64,000 bases of DNA, taken from the NCBI GenBank assembly GCA_008729055.1, contig SDUX01000001.1, positions 1,612,001-1,676,000 of the forward strand, read 5' to 3'. The position numbers and the translations under genes are program-made. Below the pieces are notes generated by a model, which made no database searches, was not told the DNA's origin, and saw only the letters and a list, made by a program, of their open reading frames with translations. This DNA is from Pyropia haitanensis. Taxonomy: Eukaryota; Rhodophyta; Bangiophyceae; Bangiales; Bangiaceae. This document shows positions 42,972 to 54,080 of this stretch, piece after piece. The stretch's first letter is position 1. Each line of letters begins with the position of its first letter.

Positions 42972-43999
42972 GCGACGGTGGGCGGCCGCGGCGGGGCGAC
43001 CGACGGGGACACGGGCGCGGCGGCGGGCGGCGCGCGCGGGAATGGCCGCACCGGGCCGTTGCGGGTCAAGGCGGTGGATCGCGCGGCTACCGGGTGCGGG
43101 CCGAAACCGCGGCGCACGGGGTGGGGGTGGCCCATCGGCGGTCGATTGCAATTTCGTGCCGCGGCGCGGCGGCGGCACCCGTGGTGGGGCGGCCGCGACG
43201 GGGCAGCGTCGGCCACCGCGGCGCGGGCGCGTATGTCGTCGCGTCGACCGCCGCCGGCCGGCCGGTGGGGGCGGGTCCACCCCCCACGGGCGGGGGCTCC
43301 CCGCCTGCCAGCCAACCTCAGGGACGCCACACCCTCTCTCTCTACGCGCACACGGGGGGGTATGGACGGGCAATCGTTGCAACGAAAAAAAAAAAGAATA
43401 GGCGGCCGGCCGGTGGCCATCGTGGCACACGCCGGACCGCTGGCGCCAGCACCCCCCCATGGGGTGGAAGGACTGGCAGCAGCCACGAGCAGAGCCGCCG
43501 CCACAACGACCGGCCCGCGGCGGCTGCGTACGGCAAGGACCAGCACACGCGGCGGTGGGACACGCCGGCCGCCCCGCGTGCGCGCCCTGGCCACGGACGG
43601 GCAGCGACGCGCGCGCCGCGCACGGCGTCGCGTCCCCGACCACACGGGGGTGGCTGCCCACCGCCGCCGCCGGCGCGGCGTCCCGAGTGGGTGCCGCGCC
43701 GCCGCAGACGCGGGCGCCGCCCCCACGCCTGGCCTCACCAGGCGCAACCAAACCCGAGGCGAGCCCAGGTCGGCTCGCTCCGCTCAGCTCTGCCCAGCGC
43801 GTGCCGGCGCAGCGGCTGCGGCCCACCCCAGCCCAATACGGCCCAGCATAGCCACAACCCCGTACGCCACACAATGAAAGTAGGCTGCCCTGCACGGGGA
43901 GAGCGGGACAGGCGCGGTGGCCGACGAGTTCCCCCCTCCCCGACCAGCCCACCCCCCCCCCCCCCGCCCCCCGCACGCACGCTCCCCCAAATCCCCCCC
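42675..43999. other. Spacer upstream of the MYCBP-like gene and downstream of the DUF547 gene
   Basis: GGC runs and open frames on both strands without domains. The final 100 bases before 44000 are C-rich. No gene, RNA or paired repeat is supported. Confidence 0.45.
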
Positions 44000-44261
44000 T
44001 CACGCGCTCCGCCGGAAGCTCAGGTCGTACACCCGCATGTACCGGGTGTCCGGCTTGGCCGCCCAGTCCCCATTGTCCTGCCAGTTGTACTTTTGGTAGA
44101 CGAGCCGCGGCGCCGGGCCCGCCGCCGCGAGGCGGCCGCGCGCGACGGGCCCGGCGCGGGCGCGGAGCCACGCCAGCAGCTCCGCGTCGGTGCCGCCGCC
44201 GATAAAGTCGCGGCGGAACCAGCGGAAGAGGCGGCTGAGGGAGACGACGGCGCCGCCACCA

Positions 44262-44293
<32 letters not shown>

Positions 44294-45538
44294 AGCCGCC
44301 GCGGCCGCAGGACCGCCACCACCACTACCACCACCACCACCAACGCCGCCGCTGCCGCCGCTGCCGCCGGCGCCGCCGGCGCCACCGCCAGCCGCGGCCG
44401 CCGACCCGGGCAGGCCGTCCGACAGTGACGACAGCACAAAGCTGCTGTCGCTCGCGTCCGTGTCCACGTCGCCCTGCGGCACGGCGGCGGCCTTGACGGC
44501 GTGCCCGCCCCCCACCTCGAGCGTCGCGTCGATAAAGTCGGCGGCCGCGGCGGCCAGCTGCCCCTCCAGCCCGTCGCCCGTGTAGGCGCGCACCGGCGGG
44601 CACGACTGCGCCCCACAGTTGAGCGCAAAGTGCATGCGCGGCTCGAGGGCGTCGACGACCAGCGGCGGCGGCGGCTCGGCCGCGCCCGGGCCGCCCGACA
44701 GCGCCTTGCGGCGGAGGAGCCCGTGCTCCAGCACCACCAGGCTGTACCGGCGGCCGCCGAGCACGTACGCGGCGGTGTTGAAAAAGGCGCCCCGCGTGGC
44801 GAGCGTCGACGGGTGGCCAAAGACCAGCTTGGCGTGCAGCACCAGCCCGTTGTAGACATTGAATAGAAAGGCCAGCCGCGCCGGCGGCGGCAGGTCCGCC
44901 CAGTCAGTGACGTGCGCCGCCTCGGCCACGTGCGCGAGGTACACCCGCCACGACGGGTCCGCCCGGATGCGCGCGTACTGCACCTCCCGGCCGCCGCGGC
45001 GGAGGACGTTGGCGCAAATCGCGCCAAACGTGTCGTTGAACGACGACACAAACTCCGCGGCGGGCCGCACCGCCAGCGGCAGCGCGCGCGGCACCCGCCG
45101 TGCCGTGTCGCCGCCGCCGCCACCGCCGCCACCGCCACCCGCGGCGGCGACCAGCGCGGCGGTCGCGTCAAACAGCACGTTGAGCCCCCCCGCCCGCCCG
45201 TCACGCGCGTAGACGAGCACGTACCGCACGGCGGCGACGAGGCGCGACGCGCCCTCGCCGCCCACGCCCGGCGCGACGCCCTCCACATTGGCAGGCACGA
45301 GCGCGCCGGCGGCGAGGAGCACCCCCGCCGCGGCGTCGCCGTCGCCAGGGGCCATCGAGTAGGCGCGGCCGAGCGCGCCCACCACCTCCGCGCCCGTCAC
45401 GGACGCGGCGGCGGCGGCGGCGGCGCGGCCGCGGCGGCGCGGCCGCCCGCCCGACAGGCCGAGGCCGCCCAGGCCGGTCGGCGCCGTCGTCAGGCCATCG
45501 GCGTGCAGCAGCGCCTCGTGGACGGTGGGGATGTCCAT
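44000..45538 (-). CDS. DUF547-domain protein
   Basis: 512 residues from ATG 45538 (MDIPTVHEALLHADG). The DUF547 core spans roughly residues 155-340: FNDTFGAICANVL, LAFLFNVYNGLVLHAKLVFG, TLATRGAFFNTAAYVLGGRR, YSLVVLEHGLLRR, EPRMHFALNCGAQSCPPVRA. DUF547 proteins are widespread in plants and bacteria, often fused to glutaredoxin or DEP domains. None of these is seen here, and biochemical function is unknown. A Gly/Ala-rich insertion of about 80 residues interrupts the region before the C-terminal helix pair (LSRLFRWFRRDFI, LLAWLRARAGP), after which the protein ends in LVYQKYNWQDNGDW. The frame continues upstream of 45538 as a Pro-rich C/T tract, which I read as leader, not protein. The frame is intact despite nearby homopolymers. 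Confidence 0.85.
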
Positions 45539-46022
45539 GACGGGCGCCGCGGGGGGGGGGGCATGCCCACGACGGTGAAGGAGGAGGGGCCGCCGCCGCC
45601 GCCGGGGGGGGGGGGGGGAAGGCCGGAGCGGGGGACGACGCCGGCGCGACCGCTGCACACATGAGTGGGGGGGGGGGAAAGGTGGTTGGGTCGCGGAGGG
45701 GGGGGGGGGGGGGTTGGTTGATGGGTCCGTTGGGGGGGGCGGCGGTTGACCGAGGCGCGGCGCAGGCGGCGAAATTGGCGCGAGAGGGGCGTCGGAAACG
45801 GGCCGGGGGGGGGGGGGGGGAAGCGCCGCGGGGGCGTGTGACGGACCAAGGCGGCGACAGACGACCCCGCGGCCGCGCGCTGGATGCCGCGCTGAACCGT
45901 GGTCGGCACACACACCCGCGCAGCGACGCGCGGCGGCGGCCAGCCGCGGGCGCGGCGGGTCGCCGCGGGGGCGTCACCACGGTGGGGGTGGGGGCGGGGC
46001 TCGCCACCGCAGTGGATCCCTG
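45539..46022. other. DUF547 leader/promoter region
   Basis: On the minus strand this is a C/T-rich leader (G/A-rich on the plus strand at about 45560-45820) with several runs of 8-14 pyrimidines. It ends at the CTG flanking the first transposon-like element. Confidence 0.4.
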
Positions 46023-47333
46023 CGCAGTGGGCTTAAAACCGGGATCCATGCTGTCGGCTCTTCAAGCCGGAAGGGCTTGAACAAACCTTGATTTTCCTTG
46101 AAGTGGTCGCACGCGCCGCGGCGGCCGCCGCCCCAACTGAGTGGATTAGAGGCCGATCCTCACACTTAAAAGGTTGACAAATACGGTAAAGTATATTGAA
46201 GGGAGGTGATGGGTTCCCTACTAAGGAGCATCCAATTGGCTGTCAAGTTTCGGTAACTCTCCATCACAGTCCTCGCGGGGACCACGAAGGCCATCCCTGA
46301 GCGGCCGACAATCCCTCTCCATGGCCCGGCTGATGACGCCGGACGAAGCGCATCGGAAGACACAAACAGGCCCGTCTACAATCTTCATCCGCACCGCGTG
46401 CTTCGGTGACACCACCAGCCACACGAACGTCGCAGTGTATTTCAAGCCAACGCATATTGTCCATGATAGCTCGCCGCCGTGTTCCCCGCACCCTCCCTGA
46501 TGTCCTCCCCCTCGTTCCACCAGCACAACGAGAAAGAAACTCTTGTCACCGCACCAAGTTGTGAGCCAGACCAGAGCACCGACCGCTGGAGGATTTTTTA
46601 GCACGCACGCTCCAGAACGTTGGCGTGTATGAGGTGCATCGAGTTGGAGCCGTACGCAGCTCCTGAAGTTCCGCATACCCACTTCCTTTCGCTCCATGAC
46701 ATGGTCGTTACCGTGTTCGGTTGCTCACGTCGCGGTCAATAGGTACCCTGATGTACACGCAAGTGCTTCGGGTGCCTGTCAGTGTCGTCGGAGAGAAGCA
46801 AGCCGACGGTTGGGAGCGTACTGTACCGCGTAATTGAAAAAAAAACTCTCAGGAAGATCTGCAGGCCGCCGAGATACGGCGTGCGCCTCACGTGATCAAC
46901 TCCGGCGAGCTGCATAAATGCCGGGATACAATCCCAGAAACATGGGACTTTTCGGGTGAAACGGGGGCTACAAGCTCTTGTCGATGCTGTACTTCTATTA
47001 GGAGAGCGTGATCACGCTTAATACGGCGCGAGAGCTGTGTGCATTAGCACTTGAAGAAAGCTTGATAAACCTTGAATAATTGGTCATGACCTGGGTGGAC
47101 ATCATCGTTCAGTACATCACTGTGTAGCCCGCACTGAGACGCACCTTGTGGTGTATCGCAACCCCATGTCCGAGCAGGTGTTCATAATGACTTCAAGGTT
47201 GATCACGTTTTCTTCAAGAAATCGGCCTTTACGGGGTCTCTAGGGCACTTCATGATCGCCCTGGATCGTGATTTCTGCAAGGTTCTGCTTTTGAAAAGCG
47301 CTTGAAGAGGATCCCGCAACAAAGCCCACTGCG
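46023..47333. mobile_element. Non-autonomous DNA-transposon-like element, CGCAGTGGGCTT termini
   Basis: A 1311-bp AT-richer block. The left end reads CGCAGTGGGCTTAAAACCGG followed by GATCC, and the right end, read on the opposite strand, CGCAGTGGGCTTTGTTGCGG then GATCC. Both ends continue, after a 10-base difference, into CTCTTCAAGC/TCTTCAAGC. CTG lies directly outside both ends (46020-46022 and 47334-47336), consistent with a 3-bp target duplication. Subterminal words CTTGAAG, CTTCAAG and AACCTTG recur near both ends. The longest frames (about 160 codons) show no transposase motif, so the element is probably mobilised in trans. Three-base duplications occur in PIF/Harbinger and CACTA-type elements; I cannot assign the superfamily. 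Confidence 0.72.
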
Positions 47334-47609
47334 CTGGCTGCTCGGGACAGAGAGCGGGAGAAACAGCACAGGCGGGCGCGGCCAGAGCGGTAGAAACGTT
47401 GGGTTCCCCCCCCCCCCCCTGACACCCCCAATACGGTGCCGCGGCGATTCCGGTAGCATCGTCGACAGGTGAAGCAGCGTCCTGACCAGACGACGGCCAC
47501 GTGGATGTTGATGAGTGTGTAACATTGCGTAGTCACTGTCAGCGGCTCGGATTTGGCCGTGATCCAACCCGACGGCGGCCGTCCCAGGTGGACTCGGGCG
47601 CGCACGCTG

Positions 47610-48347
47610 CGCAGTGGGGTCTAACCCGTGAACCTCTGGCGGCAGTGCGTGCGCCCAAAACAGCCGTTTCGGGCGCACTCCGACCCCCCAGGAGTGCAAA
47701 AATCTGAGCGCACTCGGAGTGCGACCGCCCGATGCACTGGGAGCACTGCTCGCACGCGGCGCAAGCCGTCTTCGGAATTAGTGGGCGTCCAGCCGCAGTT
47801 TCGGCGAAGCACACGACAAGCCCCGAGGTGTGGCACTGTCAGTCGGTTGGATTCACACCTACGAAGGCTCCTAGCCAATGATATTCTGTCAGGAGATGGA
47901 GACATAGTATTTTCGAGTGGGGAACGAGGACATCATTCGCCGTCAATCCCCACGGCCTTGCACGGTCGGCTCCAATTCGTCGGCTGCCCGGATGCACACG
48001 GCGCATGTCAGCCGGACGCACTCGTCGCACTCGGGCTGCGCGTCGACGACCATTTGCACTGCGAATGCGTCCTTGCGTCCTACAACGTGCTGCAGGTGTG
48101 GCGAGAACATCCTCGAGCACGTAGAGGTGCACCAGTATGCCGACCATGACCAGGAAAAGACAGCACGCTCCGGAACGACGCCAGACTCGTTTAAACGGGC
48201 TTTGTGCGCCCTGTGCAGCCAGTGCGAAAAAAAAAACCGCCCTACGGTGTCAAATTCGGCGATTCCGCGGACCCGTTGCTCGGCGTGCACGCCCCGCAAG
48301 GCCCGATTTTTGATCCTCGCACGGGCCACGGGTTAGACCCCACTGCG
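47610..48347. mobile_element. Second, related inverted-repeat element (738 bp)
   Basis: A perfect 21-bp terminal inverted repeat (starting CGCAGTGGGGTCTAACCC) at 47610-47630 and 48327-48347. The first nine bases match the termini of the element 276 bp to the left, and CTG again lies just outside both ends (47607-47609, 48348-48350). The interior has palindromes (CGCACTC-G-GAGTGCG near 47710) and short frames rich in Cys, such as CALCSQC and CRCGENIL, but no recognisable transposase. I read it as a MITE-like relative of the first element. Confidence 0.72.
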
Positions 48348-48492
48348 CTGGATGGTCGCTACCGACCGCCCGCCGCGATGCGCCCCGTGTTTGTCCCGCC
48401 CACGCGTGTGCCTGCCCGCCGCGGCTCGGCGCCCCCCCCCCCCCCAGCCTCCCCCACTCCCCGCTTCCGCCCCGCCCCCGCGGATCGACGCC

Positions 48493-49337
48493 ATGGCCGG
48501 TGCTGCTGCCGTTGCACCGGCGGCGCGGCGGGGCGCTGCCGCGGGCGACCCGGCGCGGGCGCGGCGGCTGGTCGCGGCGTGCCAGACCGGCCGCGGTGGT
48601 GGGTGGGCGTAGCGGCGGCGGTGGCGGTGGCGGTGGCGGTGGCGGTGGCGGTGGCGGTGGCGGTGGCGGTGGCGGTGGCGGTGGCGGCGGCGGTGGGGAG
48701 CGGCGCTTTAGCCTCTTCCGCGGCGGCGGTGCCCCCCCTCCCCCGAGCGGGCGCCCGCGCTGGGCTTGTCCAACGACGCGGGCGTCGCCGCGGCCGCGGC
48801 CAAGCCTGCCGCGGCGGCCGCGACGGTGGCGACCGCGGCGGCGGCAGTGGCCACCCGCCCGCCGCCTCCCTTGTCCGCGCGGCCCGCTGCGGTGACCGCG
48901 TCGGTGCCGGCGGACGCGGTCCTCATCCGTGGTGCGGGGCGGCGGCGGCACGCGCCGGCTGCGCCGGCGCGCACGCGGCGGCGGACGCGGCCGGCTGGCC
49001 CGGTGCGCCTGGCCGGTTTGCAACGCCGCCGCTGCGGTGCTGCGGGGCGGCCGGGGAACAGCACGGGGTCGGGGGGGGGGGATGGGGGGGGACGCACACA
49101 CGCCCCGCCGGGCGTGCGCGCGGTCGCCGCGGCGGGCCGCACCCGCCGGCAAAAGGGTCGGCTGGCGTGCACGCCGGGATCGCGCCGGCGGGGGCGGCCG
49201 CCGCAACCGTGACGGCGGCGGCGAGCAGCAGCGACACGGGCCCACTGGGTACCACCGCGGTGGTGGTGGCCGTGGGCGTTTGGCTGCAACGGCGGCCGCC
49301 GTGCGTCGTTGGCGTCGGCGGCGGCTGGCGTGGATGA
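48493..49337 (+). CDS. Possible Ala-rich small protein with C-terminal hydrophobic segment
   Basis: Unrecognised. ATG 48493 (MAGAAAVAPAARRG) follows a C-rich leader. After a GGT/GGC run the likely continuation is GERRFSLFRGGGAPPPP, then, one base shifted at the C run near 48730, ERAPALGLSNDAGVAAAA to about residue 190. A last shift at the G runs 49069-49090 leads into a stretch with TTAVVVAVGVWLQ, a possible single membrane helix, ending at 49337. The joins mostly follow the one-missing-base pattern of other genes here, but the first (after the Gly run) does not. Composition favours the plus strand. This could be a real membrane-anchored protein or chance GC-rich coding potential. Confidence 0.3.
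48613..48697. repeat. GGTGGC hexamer tandem array
   Basis: About 14 nearly perfect GGTGGC units. Similar arrays encode poly-Gly in the Pumilio tail, the AAA linker and the glycosyltransferase-like gene, and here one frame would read Gly throughout. Confidence 0.85.
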
Positions 49338-50159
49338 TGGCACCAGACGAGGTGGCGTCCAGACGGGTCGGCAGAGGCCTGGCTGGGGGGTGAAGGGCGC
49401 CCCAGGTGACGGCCGCGCCGGCAGGGGCAGCGGCTCGCTCCGCCAAGGGCAAGTGGGTGGGATCGCTCCAACAGCGGGGGTACTGCAGCGCGGGGCTGGC
49501 GCAGAGGGCCGCTGTGCTCCGCTGTCGTAGCTTGGGCCACTGCTTGGATGCAGACGATGGACTGCGATGGGCGCATCGACGAGGGCATCGCAGCCCATCG
49601 TCTCGCGTCCAAGCCTGTGCCCCTGTTGTGTTGCACCACAATTCTATTCCCTAAATCCGTGATATGCCTTTGCTCAGCCATATATCACATATAGACCTCC
49701 GTCCAAAGCTGGCGTCGAGCACCACACCCGCCGGCGGCGGTTGTGGCCACCAGCCGCCGGCGGCGGATCCCAACCACCGTGGCCAGCGTCAACCAGCGTT
49801 CAGCCCGCGGCCTCACATAGGAGCCGGGGGTGCGGCGCGCGGGGGGAGAGGCGGGCGCGTGGGACGCCGACCGCAGTGGTCGCGCGACGCGCGCGTCCTC
49901 CCCCCCCCCCCCCGCCGCCGTCCCGTTGGCCAACCGCCAACCGGCGGCGCCGCCGACGCGGCGGGACGGCGTCGCCACAATTGGGGGCACCGTTTGGGTG
50001 GCCGCTCGCGCGCGCACTCGTCGCGACGCCGACGCCGGCGGCGTCGCGCGGGTGCGGGCGGCGGTCGGCGGCGGCGGGGGGCTCACTCTTCACTGGCGCC
50101 TCCTTCCCGCCAGCACGGACGCCCCCGGCACGGACGTCCTGTTGCCTTCCCACGCCCTT
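49338..50159. other. Spacer upstream of the carrier gene
   Basis: Apart from the hairpin, a short AT-richer stretch at 49630-49700 carries AATTCTATTCC. The remainder is GC-rich and in part open in the carrier frame, but reads Arg/Pro-rich and has no domain. Confidence 0.4.
49542..49614. repeat. 28-bp imperfect hairpin
   Basis: GCTTGGATGCAGACGATGGA plus CTGCGATG at 49542-49569 is complementary to 49586-49614 with about four mismatches or gaps; the loop is about 16 bases. The stem is the longest hairpin I found outside the transposon-like elements. It may be a fold-back element, a small-RNA precursor or a MITE remnant. Confidence 0.65.
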
Positions 50160-50284
50160 GCCCCCTCCTCGTTGGCCCCCCTCCCTTTCCCTCTTCCCCC
50201 CCGCCCCTCGCCTCCCCTACCCCCTTCCCTCCCCCCCCCCCCCACCGGTTTCCTCCCCGCCCCGCCACTCTCCATCCGCGGCAG
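50160..50284 (+). promoter_or_regulatory. Pyrimidine-rich tract upstream of the carrier start
   Basis: About 110 bases of C and T with few purines, ending within 10 bases of ATG 50286 (GCGGCAGT ATG). This is one of the clearest examples of the tract seen before several starts. Confidence 0.45.
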
Positions 50285-50285
50285 T

Positions 50286-51159
50286 ATGGCGACGGCGCCG
50301 ACGGCGGGCCGGCGGCCGGCGGCGGCGGCCTTCTCCCCCCCCCCCACCGCCCCGCGGCGGCGGTCGCTGGCCGCGTCACGCTTCTTTGCGCGCCCGCCGC
50401 CGCCGGCCGCCGACCCCACCCCGCTGTCGGTGCTCGCGTCGGCGCCCGCGACGGTCGCCCCCCCCCCCGCCATTGCCCAGTCGGCGGCCGTGCCGGCCGC
50501 CAGCGGCCGGCGGCGGCACGCCGGCCACGCGGCGCGGCCACCGCCGCTGCTCGCCGCGCTGCTGCGCCCCCTGTCTGACGGCCTGCACATCCCCGACCAC
50601 ATGCTCGCCGGCGCCGCGGCGACCGCGTCGGCCGTGTCGGTGATGCACCCGCTGGACACCATCAAGGTGCACATGCAGCGGGCGTCGGCCGGGGCGGGCG
50701 CGCCGCACTCGATTGGCTCCTCCTTCCGCGCCATTGTCGGCGGCTCGGGCGTTGGCGGCCTGTACCGTGGCGTCGGCGCGTCGGTGGCCGGCCAGGGCCC
50801 CGCGGGGGCGGTCAAGTTTGCCGTCTATGAGGGCCTGACGCAGGCGGTGGGGCCGCGCGTGCCCGCCGACGCCAAAGTGCTGGCGGACTTTGCGTGCGCG
50901 GCGGCCGCGTTTGTCGCGTGCTCGGTCGTCCTCCTGCCGGCCGAGGTGCTCAAGCAGCGGCTCCAGGCGGGCGTCTACGCGTCGGCGCGGGAGGGGATAC
51001 GGGAGGTGTGGGCGCAAGAGGGCATCCGCGGCTTTTACCGTGGCTGGACCGCCACGTGCGTGCGGGATGTGCCCTACTCGATGCTCGAGTTTGGGCTGTA
51101 TGGGCAGTTTAAGCGCGTCGCGCGGGGGCTCCTCGCCCGCCGGGAGAGCCACCACGCCA

Positions 51160-51202
<43 letters not shown>

Positions 51203-51536
51203 GGTGGCGCCCGTCAGGCTGTCGGCCAAGCAGGAGTGGCTGATTGGGGGCCTCGCCGGCGGGTGCACCGGCTTCCTCACCACCCCCCTGGACGTGGCCA
51301 AGACGCGCCTCATGACGCAGGTGCACCTGCCGGTGGAGGAGCAGAGCCGGGGCATCGTGCAGGCGCTCGGCCGGGTCCTCGCTACCGACGGCGTGCCGGG
51401 CATCTTTTGCGGCGCGACCGCCCGCGTCGCGTGGCTCATCCCGTTTACCGCCGTGTTTTTTGGCGTCCACGAGGCGTCCAAGCGCGCGCTGCTGCGGCGG
51501 AAGCGGGCGCGGCCGGCGCTGGCGGGGAGGGACTGA
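50286..51536 (+). CDS. Mitochondrial carrier family protein, S-adenosylmethionine-carrier-like
   Basis: 416 residues, one exon. Three SLC25 repeats with signature motifs PLDTIK (about 122), PAEVLK (about 218) and PLDVAK (about 334). Each is followed by a family-typical segment: GGLYRGVGASVAGQGPAGAV, GFYRGWTATCVRDVPYSMLE, GIFCGATARVAWLIPFTAVF. The third motif (PLDVAKTRL) and RDVP at the second matrix gate fit S-adenosylmethionine carriers (SLC25A26/SAMC) best. It would exchange SAM for S-adenosylhomocysteine across the inner mitochondrial or plastid envelope membrane; this assignment is by motif only. The N-terminal 95 residues are Pro/Ala/Arg-rich and could be a plastid or mitochondrial presequence, as in plant SAM carriers. 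A Gly run sits in the loop between repeats 2 and 3. Frame intact. Confidence 0.88.
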
Positions 51537-51540
51537 GCCG

Positions 51541-51596
51541 GCGGGCGGGCGGGCGGGCGGGCGGGCGGGCGGGCGGGCGGGCGGGCGGGCGGGCGG
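51541..51596. repeat. GCGG tetramer array, 14 perfect copies
   Basis: 56 bases of uninterrupted GCGG starting four bases after the carrier stop codon. The G-rich strand has enough GGG steps to form several G-quadruplexes in the 3' UTR or in DNA. Confidence 0.95.
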
Positions 51597-52799
51597 TCCT
51601 TGCAGGGGGGGGGGGGACGGGACGCCTCTGCCGATCCAACTGGTGCGCGCCACCACCACCCCCCCCCCTCCTGGGTGGACGGGGTGCGGCGGCTGGGCCC
51701 GCGGCTTGTTGGCCTGTCGTCTTTTCGTGTCCTTTTTGGTGTGTGGCGTGGCTCGCCCGCACGTGCGGGGCGGGGACTGCCCGGTTACTTCCCTCCGTGC
51801 CTCGTGGTGTCTGGCGTGGCGGGGCACCTTCCGTCGTGTCCGCGGCCGCCTGCCTGCCCTTGGCGTCTCCATCGGTTTGGGTGGCCCCTGTACGGGGTGC
51901 TCCCTGTTTTGAGACGCTCGCGCCCCACACGGCGCACGGTCGGCGCACATTGGCTCTTTGTGTCGATGGGGGGGGGGGGGGGGGGGGGGGGGGGTGGACG
52001 CTCTTTTGGGCCGTGCGGCTGCGTGTGTGTGTCCGTGTGCGTGTGCGTGTGCGTGTGGGAGGCCGCGTACGAGGCAGGGCAGCGGTGCGGTCCCCCCCTC
52101 TTTCTGTCCCCCCCCCCCTCTCTCTCGTTGTGCCGTCGCCTTGGCGCCTCCCGCCCTGACCCATCCGCTCCCCCACGTGGTCGCCACCGCTACGCCCTCT
52201 ATTTTTCCCAACCCCTGGTATCCCCTGTGGAGGGGAGCGAGCGCCTGCCGCTCCCACGACCGGCGGGGCGGCTCGCCGCCACCCTCGGCTTGCGCCCCGC
52301 GGCCGCCCGTCCCGCTGCGCTCCGCCAGTGCGCCCGCGCGCGGCGGCCGGCGGCGGCGCTCGTGCGCCCTACGTACCGACGGCGGGGACGCGGGCGGCGG
52401 CGCTCCCGCACCCCCCCCCCCCCCCCCCCCAGAGCGCCGTCCAGACTGGGAGACGGTCGTCGGTGCTTCCCTCCCACCGGCCAGTCGTGTGTCGTGTGTG
52501 TGTGGGTGTGCACGGTTTGAACTTTTCGGGCGGGCGTGGGGGGGGGTCCGCCGGCCGCCCCGGTGATCCATCGTCTGTCGCGGCTGGACCTGCCACGTGC
52601 GATCCATCGGCTGTGCGGGCGGCGGATCGCCGCCGCCGCGGCGACCGCGACGCCGCCCCCCCCCACCCAGTCCCGTGGCGCCGCCACGGCACCCATCCCC
52701 GCCGCGGCCATTGATTGCCGTGGCCGTCGCGGCGGCCGCCACCGCCGCCGTCCCGCCCCTCCCTCCCCCCCCCCCCCCCGCCGCTGGCTCGCTCGCTCC
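51597..52799. other. Carrier 3' flank and AAA-gene upstream region
   Basis: GT-rich around 51700-52060, with a G26-class run near 51967 and a GTGTGCGTGTGCG repeat at about 52024-52055. From 52400 onward it is GC-rich with frames open toward the AAA gene, ending in a C-rich tract at 52750-52799 just before ATG 52800. An N-terminal extension of the AAA protein cannot be excluded. Confidence 0.4.
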
Positions 52800-54048
52800 A
52801 TGGCCCCCCCCCCCCCCCCCCCTCCGTCGACTTTCCCCTCCTCTTCCCCCCCCCCGGCGCCGAGGCCGCCGCCGCGGCCATCACGCGGTGGGCGCGGCGG
52901 CTGCCGGCGGCGCACGCCGGGGCGGCGGCCCCCCCCCCCCCCTCCCCCCCCCGGCGGCTTTCCCCCCGCGCGGGGGCTGCTGCTCGTTGGCCCCCCCGGC
53001 GGTGGCAAAGCCACCACCGCGGCCGCGGCGATCGCCGCGGCGAGCACCCCCCCGCCGCCGGTCGTGCCGCTCCCCGCCGCCACCGTCCTTGCCGCCGCCG
53101 CCGCGGCGGTCGCCGCCGCCGGTGGCGACCGCCCCGACGACCGCCCTGGGAGCGCCCACGGTGGCGGTGGTGGCGGTGGCGGTGGTGGTGGTGGTGGAGG
53201 TGGTGGTGGTGGTGGGGGTGGGGGTGGGGGGGGGGGTGGGGGTGGGGGTGCCGTCAGCGGCGCGGCCATCGCGGCCGCCCTCACTGCCGCCGCGGACGCG
53301 GCGGCGGCGGCGGCGGCGGCGGCGCCGGGGGGGGTCGCCGTCCTGCTCGTGTGTGGGGCGGACGCGTATGGGGGGGGAGGGGGGGGGGCCGCCGCCCTGC
53401 GCGCGCTGCTAGAGCCGGCCGGCATCCCGCCGGGGGTGGGCGTGCTCGCCACCGCGACTGGGGGGGCGGGGGGGGGGGGGGGGGGAGGGGGGGTGCCCCT
53501 CCACCCGAGCCTCCTCCGCGGTGGCCGCCTGGGCGTGCCAGTCGTTATCCGCGCGCCACCGCCAGCCGCGCGGGCGGTGTGGGCCGCCGCGGCGCTGCGG
53601 GGGTTTCCACGCTGCCGGCCGCCGCCGCCGCCGCTGCCGCCACCGCCGCCGCCGCCGCGGCGGTGCGCGGCCGCGTCGGCGGCCGCGTCGGCCGCCCCCA
53701 CCGCCGCCGCCGCCGCCCCCACCGCTGCCGCCCCCACCGCCGCCGCCGCCGTGGCCGCCACCCCGGGCAACGGGCGGTGTGGGGCGGCGGCCGACGACAC
53801 GGCGGCGGCGGCGGCGGCGGCGGCGGCCGACGCGGTCGCCGCCGTCGTGGCGGTCACCGCCGGCTGGGTCGCCGCCGACTGGGCACGCCTGGCGGCGGAC
53901 GCGGCGGCGGTGGCGCCCGCCGGTGGGCCGCCCACGCCAGCCTCGCTCGTTGCCGCCGTTGGCGTGTCGTCGCCGGTGGGGGGGGGGGGGGGGGGGGGGG
54001 GGGGTGCTGGCCCGTAGCCGCGGCGGCGGGGGGGGCGGCGGTGGTGGC

Positions 54049-54080
<32 letters not shown>

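Noticed and set aside
46023..46060. GCGCAGTGGG considered as a tRNA or SINE A-box
   Set aside because: It lacks one G of the consensus A-box context, no B-box or cloverleaf follows, and the same word forms the inverted ends of two elements, which explains it better.
47839..48336. Cys-containing frames inside the second element considered as a transposase zinc finger
   Set aside because: Cys spacing fits no known finger, and competing frames on both strands are equally open.
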